Position numbers and translations under genes: made by a program. Of a stretch of 64,000 bases of DNA, positions 8,321-17,309 are shown piece after piece. The stretch's first letter is position 1; every line of letters starts with the position of its first letter. Source of the DNA: Dyella_B sp035503745 (GTDB lineage Bacteria; Pseudomonadota; Gammaproteobacteria; Xanthomonadales; Rhodanobacteraceae); the NCBI RefSeq assembly GCF_035503745.1, contig NZ_DATJTC010000008.1, positions 124,001-188,000 of the forward strand, written 5' to 3'. The notes below the pieces were generated by a model. That model saw only the letters and a program-made list of their open reading frames with translations, had not been told where the DNA came from and searched no databases.

Positions 8321-8785
8321 TCAGATACTGCCGTTGACTTCGAGCTGTGAAAAGCTATTGGTTGCAGGGTCATACAGTGCGCCCCAAGATGTTTCGCCGC
8401 CATCGCAGATTCTTACTGCCTTAGTTTTCCACGGAAGTTCGGTTTGACCTAGAGTGGTGTATCGAATGGCATTGATATAAACAAATTGCCTGCCCGAAAT
8501 TACGATGCCACCGTATTGACGAAAATACTCATGAGGTCGGCTGATAGCGATTCTAGCCGTGGATTGCAAAGTAGATATTTTGTCGATGTCGCGATCCACA
8601 TTTTGAGCGACTTGGTCCGACACGGACCAAAAGCCATCAACGTTATCTGGTGTAGGCCGCGAACATTGGTGCAAAAGCATTTCAGCTTGCGTTCTTGATA
8701 GTACGACCGAGTTGCTCGAAATCTGGTGTGCACACCCAGAAACTATGACTAATACAAAAAGAAGTGCCGGGATTTTGATGTGCAT
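8321..8785 (-). CDS. Putative lipoprotein, 154 aa, cassette-borne
   Basis: Function unknown. From the ATG at 8785 the protein begins with a lipoprotein signal peptide ending VIVSGC (Cys18), so it is probably exported and lipid-anchored. The remainder is a small soluble domain with four further cysteines at most and an aromatic C-terminal half (RHEYFRQYGG-like segment, TSWGALYDP). A GTG three codons upstream is an alternative start; the ATG has GGTGA before it. Low GC relative to the chromosome, the attC-like site directly after the stop and the duplicated rimO promoter upstream suggest a captured cassette now driven by that promoter. Confidence 0.65.
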   Translation of the reverse strand: MHIKIPALLFVLVIVSGCAHQISSNSVVLSRTQAEMLLHQCSRPTPDNVDGFWSVSDQVAQNVDRDIDKISTLQSTARIAISRPHEYFRQYGGIVISGRQFVYINAIRYTTLGQTELPWKTKAVRICDGGETSWGALYDPATNSFSQLEVNGSI

Positions 8786-8835
8786 ATTGGTCACCGCTGG
8801 CGATTTTCCAAAGCGCGAGCACCCGCTCCGATGCC

Positions 8836-8868
8836 CTACATGCCGATTTTCTGGGTGGCCTTGGACAT
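8836..8868 (-). pseudogene. Truncated rimO start, 10 codons
   Basis: The upstream 71-bp repeat copy retains the rimO ATG and eight codons, then runs into foreign sequence and stops at a TAG after ten residues (MSKATQKIGM). It is a remnant created by the insertion and not a functional rimO. Its promoter copy reads into the lipoprotein gene. Confidence 0.8.
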
Positions 8869-8913
8869 GACCTGGGGACCGTTAAGGTATTGGCAAACGA
8901 CGAATTATAGCCG
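8843..8913. repeat. 71-bp direct repeat, displaced copy of the rimO promoter and start
   Basis: Exact copy of 7735-7805, including the TATAAT hexamer (minus strand, 8904-8909) and the ATG at 8868. The sequence beyond it on the far side belongs to the ordinary chromosome, so this copy marks the outer edge of the insert. Confidence 0.95.
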
Positions 8914-9038
8914 CAATCGAGGCACCAGGCGCGGCGGTTTGTCCTTTCTAGAACGGCATGGCCGCGCATCGTCGAACCTGGAATGGCCTTCCAAAGCGCT
9001 GATACCATCCGGCACACCACCCCTCCGAGCATGGTCGC

Positions 9039-10115
9039 ATGACGCCAACTGTTTCTGGACGCGGTACAGGCCTAAGGAACACTCCGCGCCGTTGGGGACG
9101 CATCCTGGCTTACATCGGCTTGGGGTTGGTCGTTCTGGTCGCGCTATTGGGCGTTGCCGGATTCACCTGGAACGAACTCGCCACGCGCGATGAGCAAAAG
9201 GCTTTTCCGCCTCCCGGCCGTATGTACGAAGTCGACGGGCACGCCATGCACATGTATTGCACCGGGACGGGTTCACCCACGCTCGTGCTCGATGCCGGTC
9301 TTGGCGACGACTGGACGGTATGGAGCAAGGTGCAGCCGGAGCTATCCAAGACGACACGCGTTTGCTCGTTCGATCGCTCCGGGCTGGGCAGCAGCGACCT
9401 GTTGCCTGGCGCACATGACGCCAACACGCTTGCCGATCAGTTGCATGCGCTGGTCGGACGGGCGGGCATCCAAAAACCCTTTGTGCTTGTGGGCCACTCT
9501 ATCGCGGGGCTGTATGCGCGCGCTTATGCAAGCCGGTATCCGGACGACCTGGCGGGGATGATCCTGATCGATAGCAGCACCCCCGATCAGCTGGCGCGCA
9601 TGCCCAAGGAAGTCCGCGAAGCCGCCATCCCAAATTTCTTCCTGCAAAGCTGGACGGTGCGCCTGGGCATTGCACGGGCGCTGGGCCAATGCAGTGAAGT
9701 CGATCCCGCCATGGAAGCGGTAAAGGGCTGGGTTCTGGCCAATATGTGCAATCCGAGCATCACCGACGCGGGGATCGAGGAATACAAAGGCGTCGATCTC
9801 TCCAACGCTGAAACCCGCCATACCGGGCCTTTCGGTCACCTGCCGATCCTGATCTTTTCCGAAGATCCCGCCAAGCCCCCTACCGATTGGGGACTGTCGC
9901 CGGCGGTCATGAAGCAGTGGGCGGCCCTTTGGAATCAGATGCAAGAAGAACTGAAGCGGCTTTCCACCGATAGCCGTCGCATCATCGCCAAAGGCAGCGG
10001 CCATTACATCCAAGTGGAACGCGCGGACTTGATCGATCGCGAGGTACCGCTTTTCATCGACCAGATCCGCAGCGGCAACCCATCACCGGACAAGGGCACC
10101 ACCAAGACCGAGTGA
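9039..10115 (+). CDS. Membrane-anchored alpha/beta hydrolase
   Basis: A 358-residue protein with one N-terminal transmembrane helix (about 23-42) and an alpha/beta-hydrolase domain facing the periplasm. The nucleophile elbow is GHSIAG with Ser154, and the catalytic histidine is in GSGHYIQ (His322). Asp of LIDSS-type strand or EDP is the likely acid. The fold resembles haloperoxidase/epoxide-hydrolase-like carboxylesterases; the substrate is unknown. No convincing ribosome-binding site precedes the ATG. Confidence 0.85.
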   Translation: MTPTVSGRGTGLRNTPRRWGRILAYIGLGLVVLVALLGVAGFTWNELATRDEQKAFPPPGRMYEVDGHAMHMYCTGTGSPTLVLDAGLGDDWTVWSKVQPELSKTTRVCSFDRSGLGSSDLLPGAHDANTLADQLHALVGRAGIQKPFVLVGHSIAGLYARAYASRYPDDLAGMILIDSSTPDQLARMPKEVREAAIPNFFLQSWTVRLGIARALGQCSEVDPAMEAVKGWVLANMCNPSITDAGIEEYKGVDLSNAETRHTGPFGHLPILIFSEDPAKPPTDWGLSPAVMKQWAALWNQMQEELKRLSTDSRRIIAKGSGHYIQVERADLIDREVPLFIDQIRSGNPSPDKGTTKTE

Positions 10116-10228
10116 AGCGTCGTCGCGCCCTCCACGAGACCCGCCGACAGTGGCCGATCTTGCGCCGCATCTACCTGCCCGGCGCAGGCAGGTAGACTGA
10201 CCGGATATTCCGTTTGAGGGTCAGCACC

Positions 10229-10903
10229 ATGGGCAAGCACATCAGCATTCCTACCGGCGGCACCCAATGTATCGGTGCTTACCTCGCCCAGGCGGCGGAT
10301 AAGCCCAAGGGCGGCATCGTGGTGATCCAGGAGATTTTCGGGGTCAATGCCCATGTGCGCAGCGTTGCCGATCGCTTCGCCACAGCCGGCTATACGGCCA
10401 TTGCACCGGCCTTTTTCGATCATCTGGAAACGGGCGTGGAGCTTTCCTATACGGACGAAGGCATGCGGCGCGGCAGGGAACTGATCGGCGAACTGGGGCT
10501 CGATCGCGCAGTGGAAGATCTCGCCAGCGCTGCCCAGGCCATCGCATCGGCCGGCCGGATCGGCACCGTGGGCTATTGCTGGGGCGGCACCGTGGCGTTG
10601 CTGGCAGCGATCAGGCTTGGGTTGCCGTCGGTAAGTTACTACGGTGCGCGCAATGCGCCGTTCCTGGGCGAAACGTTGCAAGCGCCGGTGATGTTCCATT
10701 TCGGCGAAAACGATACGGCGATCCCGCCTGAGATGGTCGCCAAGCATCGCCAAATGCTGCCTCAGATGGATGTTTTCAGTTATCCGGGCGCGGGCCACGC
10801 CTTCAATCGCGACATCGATCCAAGCCACTATCACCAGGCCAGCGCGGAACTGGCGTGGCAGCGCACCATGACCTTCTTCGACCGCTACGTGGCCAACGCA
10901 TGA
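10229..10903 (+). CDS. Dienelactone hydrolase family protein
   Basis: Cytoplasmic alpha/beta hydrolase of the dienelactone hydrolase family, 224 residues. The cysteine nucleophile is in GYCWGG (Cys117), the acid is Asp162 (GENDTAIP) and the histidine is His190 (GAGHAF). The conserved early glutamate is in IQEIFGVN. GAGGGT upstream supports the ATG at 10229 over an in-frame TTG. The last codon overlaps the start of the HIT gene (ATGA), so the two are translationally coupled. A true chlorocatechol-pathway role is unlikely without neighbours; general esterase activity is more probable. Confidence 0.88.
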   Translation: MGKHISIPTGGTQCIGAYLAQAADKPKGGIVVIQEIFGVNAHVRSVADRFATAGYTAIAPAFFDHLETGVELSYTDEGMRRGRELIGELGLDRAVEDLASAAQAIASAGRIGTVGYCWGGTVALLAAIRLGLPSVSYYGARNAPFLGETLQAPVMFHFGENDTAIPPEMVAKHRQMLPQMDVFSYPGAGHAFNRDIDPSHYHQASAELAWQRTMTFFDRYVANA

Positions 10904-11325
10904 AGCGGCCGGCATGGACGCTCGACGCACGGCTCAAGTCCGATACCGTGCCCGTGACATCGCTCGCGATGTGCGAGGTGCTGTTGATGAACGATGCGCG
11001 TTATCCCTGGCTGGTCGCCGTTCCGCGCGAAACGGGGCTGGTCGAAATCGCCGATCTCCCCGACCAGGCGCAGCAACAGCTGTGGCGCGAAGTCGATCGC
11101 CTGGCCAAGGTGCTGCGCCAGGTAGCACCGTGCGACAAGCTCAACATCGGCGCGCTGGGCAATATCGTGCGGCAGCTTCACGTGCACGTGGTCGCGCGCC
11201 GGGAGGGCGATGCGGCATGGCCTGGGCCGGTGTGGGGCCATGGCCGTGCCGAGCCTTATGCGGATGACCGCCTGCAATCACTGCTTGCGCTGCTGCGTCA
11301 GCACTTCGATAACGCATCGGACTGA
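10900..11325 (+). CDS. HIT family protein
   Basis: A 141-residue member of the histidine-triad nucleotide hydrolase/transferase superfamily. The C-terminal motif is QLHVHVVAR (92-100): His94 and His96 match the second and third histidines of the triad, while the first is a glutamine, a variation seen in one proteobacterial HIT subgroup. Early DARYPWLVAVPR is also typical. Probably hydrolyses a nucleotide adduct or dinucleoside polyphosphate. It starts at an ATGA overlap with the dienelactone hydrolase gene. Confidence 0.85.
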   Translation: MKRPAWTLDARLKSDTVPVTSLAMCEVLLMNDARYPWLVAVPRETGLVEIADLPDQAQQQLWREVDRLAKVLRQVAPCDKLNIGALGNIVRQLHVHVVARREGDAAWPGPVWGHGRAEPYADDRLQSLLALLRQHFDNASD

Positions 11326-11360
11326 GGCTCGCACCGGGCCGCTTTTGCGCAGTCAAAATA

Positions 11361-11386
11361 AAAAGCGCCCGCTCGATGGCGGGCGC
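11361..11386 (-). terminator. Rho-independent terminator for the 168-aa lipoprotein gene
   Basis: Inverted repeat GCGCCCGC (11365-11372) and GCGGGCGC (11379-11386) with a six-base loop. On the minus strand it is followed by a T-rich run (TTTTTATTTT). It lies 30 bp beyond the stop of the minus-strand lipoprotein gene. Confidence 0.85.
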
Positions 11387-11415
11387 CTTGCACAACGTCT
11401 CTCGGACAACGGCGA

Positions 11416-11922
11416 TCAGTGGCCGCCTTGCGAACCGCCTTGCGCGCCGTAGGCGTTACCGCTGGCGTCCTTCTGGGTATCGCTGCTGTTCACCGTGGTC
11501 GGATGGTAATCCTCCAGCGCACGCGCCTTGGTTTCGATCGGGTTGATGCGCGCAAGCTTGCCGCCATCGTCGTAATAGGCCACGAAACCGTAGTCCAGCT
11601 CAAGCCGCGCCATGTACTCAAGATGCTGCTTGCGGATCTTCGAATCGTCGCTGGGCAGCAGCAGCACGGTCTTGGGCAAGCGGCCCGTGTCCTTCAGGTA
11701 GGAGAAGTGGCTGCCCGCATCGAGCGCGGAAACCGCCGCGCCATCGATCAGAAACTGGCCGTTCTTGTAGGCCTTCATGGTCATGTCGAACTGGGATTGC
11801 TGCTGCGCGGTGTTCACCGTGTCATCCTTCGCAGCGCCGCGGTGGCAGCCACCAAGGACCAGCAGGCTGCCGAGCATCAGCACGGCGGCACCGCGGGTCG
11901 ACAACGTGGAAAAACGGATCAT
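11416..11922 (-). CDS. Putative lipoprotein, 168 aa
   Basis: Function unknown. From the ATG at 11922, preceded by a good AGGAG, the product starts with a signal peptide ending in the lipobox LGGC, so it is a lipoprotein. The middle contains YLKDTGRLPKTVLLLPSDDSKIRK and a repeatable alpha/beta pattern; the C-terminus is Gly/Ser/Gln-rich and probably disordered. A frame extension far upstream overlaps dcd and is not real. Followed by a clear terminator. Confidence 0.75.
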   Translation of the reverse strand: MIRFSTLSTRGAAVLMLGSLLVLGGCHRGAAKDDTVNTAQQQSQFDMTMKAYKNGQFLIDGAAVSALDAGSHFSYLKDTGRLPKTVLLLPSDDSKIRKQHLEYMARLELDYGFVAYYDDGGKLARINPIETKARALEDYHPTTVNSSDTQKDASGNAYGAQGGSQGGH

Positions 11923-12008
11923 GCGGGGATCTCCTGCAAAAGTTCGGCGAGGCATGCCCAAGTGTAGCGCCGCCCCGAAAAAGTGGATGGAATGCGAAAC
12001 AGCGCCGT

Positions 12009-12575
12009 TCAGGTACGCGGCAAGGTCACGCCTTGCTGGCCCTGGTATTTGCCGCCGCGGTCGCGGTAGCTGGTCTCGCATTCCTCGTCGGATTCGAAAA
12101 ACAGCATTTGCGCGACGCCTTCGTTGGCATAAATCTTGGCCGGCAGCGGCGTGGTGTTGGAAAACTCCAGCGTGACGTGCCCTTCCCATTCCGGTTCCAG
12201 CGGCGTCACGTTCACGATGATGCCGCAGCGGGCGTAGGTGCTCTTGCCCAGGCACACCGTCAATACTTTGCGCGGGATGCGAAAGTACTCCACCGTGCGC
12301 GCCAGCGCGAACGAATTGGGCGGGATGATGCATACATCCGCCTGCACGTCCACGAAGCTGCTCGGGTCGAAGGCCTTGGGGTCCACGATGGTGGAATTGA
12401 TGTTGGTGAAAATCTTGAACTCGCGCGCACAGCGTACGTCGTAGCCGTAGCTGGAGGTGCCGTAGGACACCAGCTTCTGGTCATTGCGCCGTTTCACCTG
12501 CCCTGGCTCGAACGGTTCGATCATGCCGTGCTGTTCGGCCATGCGGCGGATCCATCTATCGGATTTGATGCTCAC
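12009..12575 (-). CDS. dcd: dCTP deaminase
   Basis: Deaminates dCTP to dUTP for thymidylate synthesis. The 188 residues match the family length. The signature around SSYGYDVRCAREF, the catalytic-site segment with an essential glutamate in LEPEWEGHVTLEFSNTTPLPAKIYANEG (written here in part) and the C-terminal GKYQGQQGVTLPRT tail that closes over the substrate are all present. A GTG start at 12575 with GGAG upstream gives SIKSDRWIRRM, the usual xanthomonad N-terminus. It lies about 130 bp downstream of apbC on the same strand. Confidence 0.93.
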   Translation of the reverse strand: MSIKSDRWIRRMAEQHGMIEPFEPGQVKRRNDQKLVSYGTSSYGYDVRCAREFKIFTNINSTIVDPKAFDPSSFVDVQADVCIIPPNSFALARTVEYFRIPRKVLTVCLGKSTYARCGIIVNVTPLEPEWEGHVTLEFSNTTPLPAKIYANEGVAQMLFFESDEECETSYRDRGGKYQGQQGVTLPRT

Positions 12576-12711
12576 GCGGACTCCGGTACTTGACGCCTGG
12601 CGCGCCGGCCGCAGCCGGGCGCAAAGCGGCAAAAATACATGGTCTGGCGGCTGTTGTGCCAGTCGGGCCGGATCGCGTCCGGCGCGGCCCTGGCACCGCA
12701 GGGATCTGCGA

Positions 12712-13806
12712 TCAGGCCGAGGGCTCGCCCTGAACGACGATCTTGCCCAGCCCCAGCGATTTGTTGCGCGGCTGGCGCGCCAGGCGGCCGGCCGTGTTGC
12801 GGGCGATGTCGCGGTAGCGTGCGGCCAGGTCCGAATCGGGCATGGCCGCCACCGTCGGCGTGCCGCCATCCGCCTGTTCGCGGATACGGATGTCCAGCGG
12901 CAGCGAGCCCAGGTACGGCACGCCATATTGTTCGGCCATGCGCTGGCCGCCGCCGGCACCGAAGATATGCTCTTCGTGGCCGCATTGGGAGCAAATGTGG
13001 GTAGCCATGTTTTCGACGATGCCGAGCACCGGTACCTCGACCTTCTCGAACATCTTCAGCGCCTTGCGCGCATCCAGCAGGGCGATATCCTGCGGCGTGG
13101 TCACAATGACCGCCCCGGCCACCGGCACCTTCTGCGACAGGGTGAGCTGGATGTCGCCGGTGCCCGGCGGCAGGTCGATGATCAGGTAATCGAGCATGTC
13201 CCAGCGCGTGTCGCCCAGCAGTTGCATCATGGCCTGGGTGACCATCGGGCCGCGCCAGATCATGGGCGTCTCCTCGTCCACCAGGAAACCGATCGACATG
13301 GCCTGCAGCCCGTGCGCGCTCATCGGGGTGATGCTCTTGCCGTCCGGCGACTCAGGCTTGCCCTGGATGCCGAGCATGCGCGGCTGGCTGGGGCCGTAGA
13401 TGTCGGCGTCGAGAATGCCCACCCTGGCGCCCTCGGCCGCCAGCGCCAGCGCGAGATTGGCCGACACGGTGGATTTGCCCACCCCGCCCTTGCCCGAGGC
13501 CACGGCAATGATGTTCTTCACGTTGCCCAGCGGCGCGAGCGTGCCCTGCACCTTGTGCGAATGGATGCGGCTACCGATCGATATGGCGGCCGAGTCGATC
13601 GCCGGATCGCCTTCCAGCGCGCCCTTGACCAGGGCGCCGAGCGCCTGGGCGGCACCGGCGGCCGGATAACCCAGTTGCAGATCCACCGACACGCGGGCGC
13701 CATCGACGCCGACAGCGCGGACGGCATCGGCCACCGGGGCGCCGGTGTGGGGGTCGGTAAGGTCGCCGAGAAGGCGGCGCACCAGGGCTTCATTCGCCTG
13801 CGTCAT
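12712..13806 (-). CDS. apbC: Iron-sulfur cluster carrier protein ApbC/Mrp
   Basis: P-loop NTPase that carries and delivers Fe-S clusters. The 364-residue product has an N-terminal MIP18-like (DUF59) domain (about 1-80), a deviant Walker A GKGGVGKST (105-113), the Walker B LDADIYGPS and the paired cluster cysteines CSQC (272-275). It is divergent from the DUF2147 and metG genes, an arrangement common in gammaproteobacteria. Confidence 0.95.
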   Translation of the reverse strand: MTQANEALVRRLLGDLTDPHTGAPVADAVRAVGVDGARVSVDLQLGYPAAGAAQALGALVKGALEGDPAIDSAAISIGSRIHSHKVQGTLAPLGNVKNIIAVASGKGGVGKSTVSANLALALAAEGARVGILDADIYGPSQPRMLGIQGKPESPDGKSITPMSAHGLQAMSIGFLVDEETPMIWRGPMVTQAMMQLLGDTRWDMLDYLIIDLPPGTGDIQLTLSQKVPVAGAVIVTTPQDIALLDARKALKMFEKVEVPVLGIVENMATHICSQCGHEEHIFGAGGGQRMAEQYGVPYLGSLPLDIRIREQADGGTPTVAAMPDSDLAARYRDIARNTAGRLARQPRNKSLGLGKIVVQGEPSA

Positions 13807-13985
13807 GAGAAAAAAGATGGCTGCGGAAGCCGCTTATTATGCCAGCACCTACCCCACTTGCCCCGGGAACCGGCGTTTCGCGGGTGCAGGCCCCCGGTGA
13901 AGCGGCCGTGTTTGCGCATTGCAGCTTGACCCGTTCCGAACCCGTCGGCAGGCTCTCCATACGCCAACGTAGGGAGAACCACCGC

Positions 13986-14435
13986 ATGAAACGCCTGTCG
14001 CAATTCACCGTCGCCGCTTGCCTGTTGTTGGTTTCGGCCGTCGCCTGGGCCGCCAACGACACGCCGGTAGGTACCTGGCGGCAGATCGACGACGTCACCG
14101 GCAAGCCCAAGTCCATCATCCAGATCGTCGACAACAACGGTCAGTTGCAGGCCAAGGTGCTGCAGGTGATCTTTTCCGAAGATGGCCCGCACCCGATCTG
14201 CAAGAAGTGCGACGGTGACCGCAAGAACCAACCGATCGAAGGCATGACCATCATGTGGGGGGTCAGCAAGGACGGCGATGTGTGGGACGGCGGCAAGATC
14301 CTCGACCCCAAGAGCGGAACCATCTACAAAGTGAAGCTCACCCTGCTCGACGGTGGCCAGAAACTGGATGTGCACGGCTACGTGGGCTTTGCGCTCATCG
14401 GCCGCAGCCAGATCTGGGAACGCATTCAGCAGTAA
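13986..14435 (+). CDS. DUF2147 family secreted protein
   Basis: A 149-residue exported protein with a cleavable signal peptide (AWA at about 20-22). The mature part is DUF2147: the PVGTWRQIDDVTGKPKS opening, paired cysteines CKKC and the GGKILDPKSGTIYKVK region followed by VHGYVGFALIGRSQIW. The family is found in many proteobacteria and has no firm biochemical role. GTAGGGAGAACC upstream supports the ATG. It lies alone between apbC and metG and is followed by a strong hairpin. Confidence 0.85.
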   Translation: MKRLSQFTVAACLLLVSAVAWAANDTPVGTWRQIDDVTGKPKSIIQIVDNNGQLQAKVLQVIFSEDGPHPICKKCDGDRKNQPIEGMTIMWGVSKDGDVWDGGKILDPKSGTIYKVKLTLLDGGQKLDVHGYVGFALIGRSQIWERIQQ

Positions 14436-14443
14436 TTGCCGCA

Positions 14444-14476
14444 AGACGTCCGCGGCCGACGACCGCGGACGTCTTT
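14444..14476 (+). terminator. Strong hairpin after the DUF2147 gene
   Basis: AGACGTCCGCGG (14444-14455) pairs perfectly with CCGCGGACGTCT (14463-14474) across a seven-base loop. Only two or three T residues follow, so termination is likely but the T-run is short. Confidence 0.65.
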
Positions 14477-14591
14477 ACCGCTTGCGCACGCGCTCGCATG
14501 GCGCCCTTCGCGCAACAGACATACGCCATAGCCGCAAGGCGTTTGCGTCCGTCGTGCCATAATGCGCAGCTCTCCAGCCAGCGCCCAAACC

Positions 14592-16685
14592 ATGTCCCGA
14601 CGCCTACTCGTCACGCACGCCCTGCCCTATGCGAACGGCCACCTGCACCTGGGCCATATGCTGGGCTACATCCAGACCGATATCTGGGTCCGCGCGCAGC
14701 GGATGATGGGTAACGAGGCGTATTTCGTGGCGGCGGACGATGCGCACGGTACGCCGATCATGCTTGCCGCGGAAAAGGCCGGCATGTCGCCGGAAGCCTT
14801 CATCGACGGCATCCGCGCCAGCCACGAAGCGGACTTCGCCGACTTTCATTTCAGCTACGACAACTACCACACCACGCACTCGGAGGAGAACCGCGAGCTG
14901 GCGTCGCTGATCTACACGCGCCTGCGCGACAACGGCTACATCGCCCGCCGCAGCATCCAGCAGTTGTTCGATCCGGAAAAGCAGATGTTTCTGCCCGACC
15001 GCTACATCAAGGGCACCTGCCCCAAATGCGGCACGGCGGACCAGTACGGCGACAACTGCGAAAACTGCGGCGCCACCTACGCGCCCACCGACCTGATCAA
15101 CCCCTACTCGGTGATGTCCGGCGTCACGCCGGTGCTGCGCGACTCGGAGCACTACTTCTTCGAACTGGGCAAGTTCGAGGCGCTGCTGCGCGACTGGTTC
15201 GCCGGCAAGCTGACCGGCGGCGCGCCCGTGGCCAATGCGGGCGTGGTCGCCAAGCTCAAGGAATGGCTGGACGGCGGCCTGAAGGATTGGGACATCTCCC
15301 GCGATGCGCCGTATTTCGGCTTTCCGATTCCCGACGCGCCGGGCAAGTTCTTCTACGTGTGGCTGGATGCGCCGGTGGGCTACCTGGCCAGCTTCAAGAA
15401 CCTGTGCAACAAGACAGGGCTGAAGTTCGAGGATTTCCTCGCGCCCGACAGCAGTGCGCAAATGCATCACTTCATCGGCAAGGACATCATCAATTTCCAC
15501 GGCCTGTTCTGGCCGGCGATGCTGCACGGCGCGCAGTTGCGCACACCGACCGCACTGCACGTCAACGGCTACCTCACCGTCAACGGCGCCAAGATGTCCA
15601 AGTCGCGCGGCACCTTCATCCAGGCGCGCACCTACCTGGACGTCGGGCTGGACCCGGAATTCCTGCGCTACTACTTCGCCACCATGCTCAGCGACACGCC
15701 GGTGGACGTCGATCTCGATCTGAAAGCCTTCGAAGAGCGCGTCAATTCGCATCTGATCGGCAAGTGGGTCAACATCGCCAGCCGCACGGCGGGCTTCGTG
15801 CACAAGTTCTTCGGCGGACAGCTGGCCGCGCAGTTCTCCGACGAACAGAATCAACTGTGGAACGTGCTGATTTCGCACTACGAAAGCGTGCCGTCGCTCT
15901 ACGAGAGCGGCGAATTCGCCGAAGCGATGCGCAAATTCGTGCTGATGGCGGATCTGGTCAACGGGCACATCGCCGCCAAGGCGCCGTGGGTGATGGCCAA
16001 GGACGAATCGCAGCGGGAAGAGCTGCACCGCGTGTGTTCGTTCTCGCTGGCCGCTTTCCGTCTGCTCGGCGGACTGCTCAAGCCGGTGCTGCCCACCACC
16101 GTGGCCGCGGCGGAGCAGTTCCTCGCCGCGCCCATTGCCGACTTCGATTCGGCCTGCGCCACGCTGCACAACCATACGATCGGCACCTTCGAACCGCTGC
16201 TCTCGCGCATCGATCCCAAACGCATCGAAGCGATGGTCGAAGCGTCGAAAGAATCGCTCAGCGCCACCCCGGAACCGGAAACCAAGCCGGCCGCCAAGAA
16301 CAAAGACAGCAAGCCCATGACCGACACCGCCACGCCCGCCGCCGAACTTCCCGCCAACATCGGCATCGATGATTTCGCCAAGCTCGACTTGCGCGTGGGC
16401 AAGGTGCTCGCGTGCGAATTCGTCGAAGGCTCCGACAAGCTGCTGCGCTTCGAACTGGACGCCGGCCCGCTCGGCCGGCGCCAGATTTTCTCCGGCATCC
16501 GCGCCGCCTACGGCGAGCCGGGAAAACTGGTCGGCCGCAACGTGGTGTTCATCGCCAACCTTGCGCCACGCAAGATGCGCTTCGGCGTTTCCGAAGGCAT
16601 GATCCTGTCCGCCGGGGACGGTGGCAGCGACCTGTTCCTGCTGGATGCCGACCAGGGCGCCAAGCCGGGCGCGACGGTGCGCTGA
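14592..16685 (+). CDS. metG: Methionyl-tRNA synthetase
   Basis: Charges tRNA-Met. The 697-residue product has the class I HIGH-type motif HLGH (19-22), a zinc knuckle with Cys143/146/156/159, the KMSKS loop at 334-338 (KMSKS) and, after a lysine/alanine-rich linker, a C-terminal tRNA-binding domain (from about 587) that makes the dimeric long form. The ATG at 14592 is preferred over one ten codons upstream because HALPYANG falls at the expected distance. It is followed after 21 bp by rnfB. Confidence 0.97.
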   Translation: MSRRLLVTHALPYANGHLHLGHMLGYIQTDIWVRAQRMMGNEAYFVAADDAHGTPIMLAAEKAGMSPEAFIDGIRASHEADFADFHFSYDNYHTTHSEENRELASLIYTRLRDNGYIARRSIQQLFDPEKQMFLPDRYIKGTCPKCGTADQYGDNCENCGATYAPTDLINPYSVMSGVTPVLRDSEHYFFELGKFEALLRDWFAGKLTGGAPVANAGVVAKLKEWLDGGLKDWDISRDAPYFGFPIPDAPGKFFYVWLDAPVGYLASFKNLCNKTGLKFEDFLAPDSSAQMHHFIGKDIINFHGLFWPAMLHGAQLRTPTALHVNGYLTVNGAKMSKSRGTFIQARTYLDVGLDPEFLRYYFATMLSDTPVDVDLDLKAFEERVNSHLIGKWVNIASRTAGFVHKFFGGQLAAQFSDEQNQLWNVLISHYESVPSLYESGEFAEAMRKFVLMADLVNGHIAAKAPWVMAKDESQREELHRVCSFSLAAFRLLGGLLKPVLPTTVAAAEQFLAAPIADFDSACATLHNHTIGTFEPLLSRIDPKRIEAMVEASKESLSATPEPETKPAAKNKDSKPMTDTATPAAELPANIGIDDFAKLDLRVGKVLACEFVEGSDKLLRFELDAGPLGRRQIFSGIRAAYGEPGKLVGRNVVFIANLAPRKMRFGVSEGMILSAGDGGSDLFLLDADQGAKPGATVR

Positions 16686-16706
16686 AGGTCCACGCGGCCA
16701 TTGCGC

Positions 16707-17309
16707 ATGAATTCGCTCGCCGACCGCATCGATGCCCTGCTGCCGCAGACGCAATGCGAGCAGTGCGGCTATCACGGTTGCCGTCCTTACGCCCAAGCCA
16801 TCGCTGAGGGCGAGGCGGACATCAATCAATGCCCGCCCGGAGGAAGCGCGGGCATTGCCGCGCTCGCCGCGTTGCTCGGGCGCGCGCCGATACCGCTCAA
16901 TCCGGACAATGGCGTGGAAAAGCCGCGCACGCTCGCGCGCATCGTCGAGGCCGATTGCATTGGCTGCACCAAGTGCATCCAGGTGTGTCCGGTCGATGCG
17001 ATCGTGGGCGCCAACAAGCTGATGCATACGGTCATCGCGCACGACTGCACCGGCTGCGAACGCTGCGTACCGGCTTGTCCGGTGGACTGCATCGTGCTGG
17101 AGCCCATGCCCGTTGCGCACGTCAACGACCCCGCTTGCGCCAATGCTGCGCGCACACACTTCCAGCGCCGCGAAGCCCGCCTGGCGCAGTTGCGCACGCA
17201 GCGCGAAGCGGAGCTGGTCACGCGCAAGGCGCAGGTGCACTCCGCCAACCAGAGCGTGCTCGATGCCCTGGCGCGCGCCAAAGCCAAGAAGCAGGAGCCA
17301 AAGGCGTGA
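16707..17309 (+). CDS. rnfB: RnfB/RsxB-type ferredoxin protein
   Basis: A 200-residue iron-sulfur protein of the Rnf/Rsx complex B type. It has an N-terminal four-cysteine cluster motif (TQCEQCGYHGCRPYA with a later CPPGG) and two 4Fe-4S ferredoxin motifs, CIGCTKCIQVCP and CTGCERCVPACP. The membrane helix seen in E. coli RsxB is missing, and no other rnf genes are nearby, so it is probably a soluble ferredoxin. The position between metG and nth recurs in related bacteria; electron supply to cluster-bearing Nth or other enzymes is only a guess. Its stop overlaps the nth start (GTGA). Confidence 0.85.
   Translation: MNSLADRIDALLPQTQCEQCGYHGCRPYAQAIAEGEADINQCPPGGSAGIAALAALLGRAPIPLNPDNGVEKPRTLARIVEADCIGCTKCIQVCPVDAIVGANKLMHTVIAHDCTGCERCVPACPVDCIVLEPMPVAHVNDPACANAARTHFQRREARLAQLRTQREAELVTRKAQVHSANQSVLDALARAKAKKQEPKA

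Noticed and set aside
7806..9038. Integron integrase next to the attC-like sites
   Set aside because: No tyrosine recombinase frame exists here; the only integrase in the window belongs to the tRNA-Ala island and is phage-type.
10004..10930. 308-codon minus-strand frame across the dienelactone hydrolase gene
   Set aside because: Antisense of a well-defined hydrolase; no family features.
14604..17240. 878-codon open frame antisense to metG and rnfB
   Set aside because: A GC-rich shadow: the plus strand holds complete MetG and RnfB with all motifs; the antisense translation is Arg/Val/Gln/Ala-rich without domain features.
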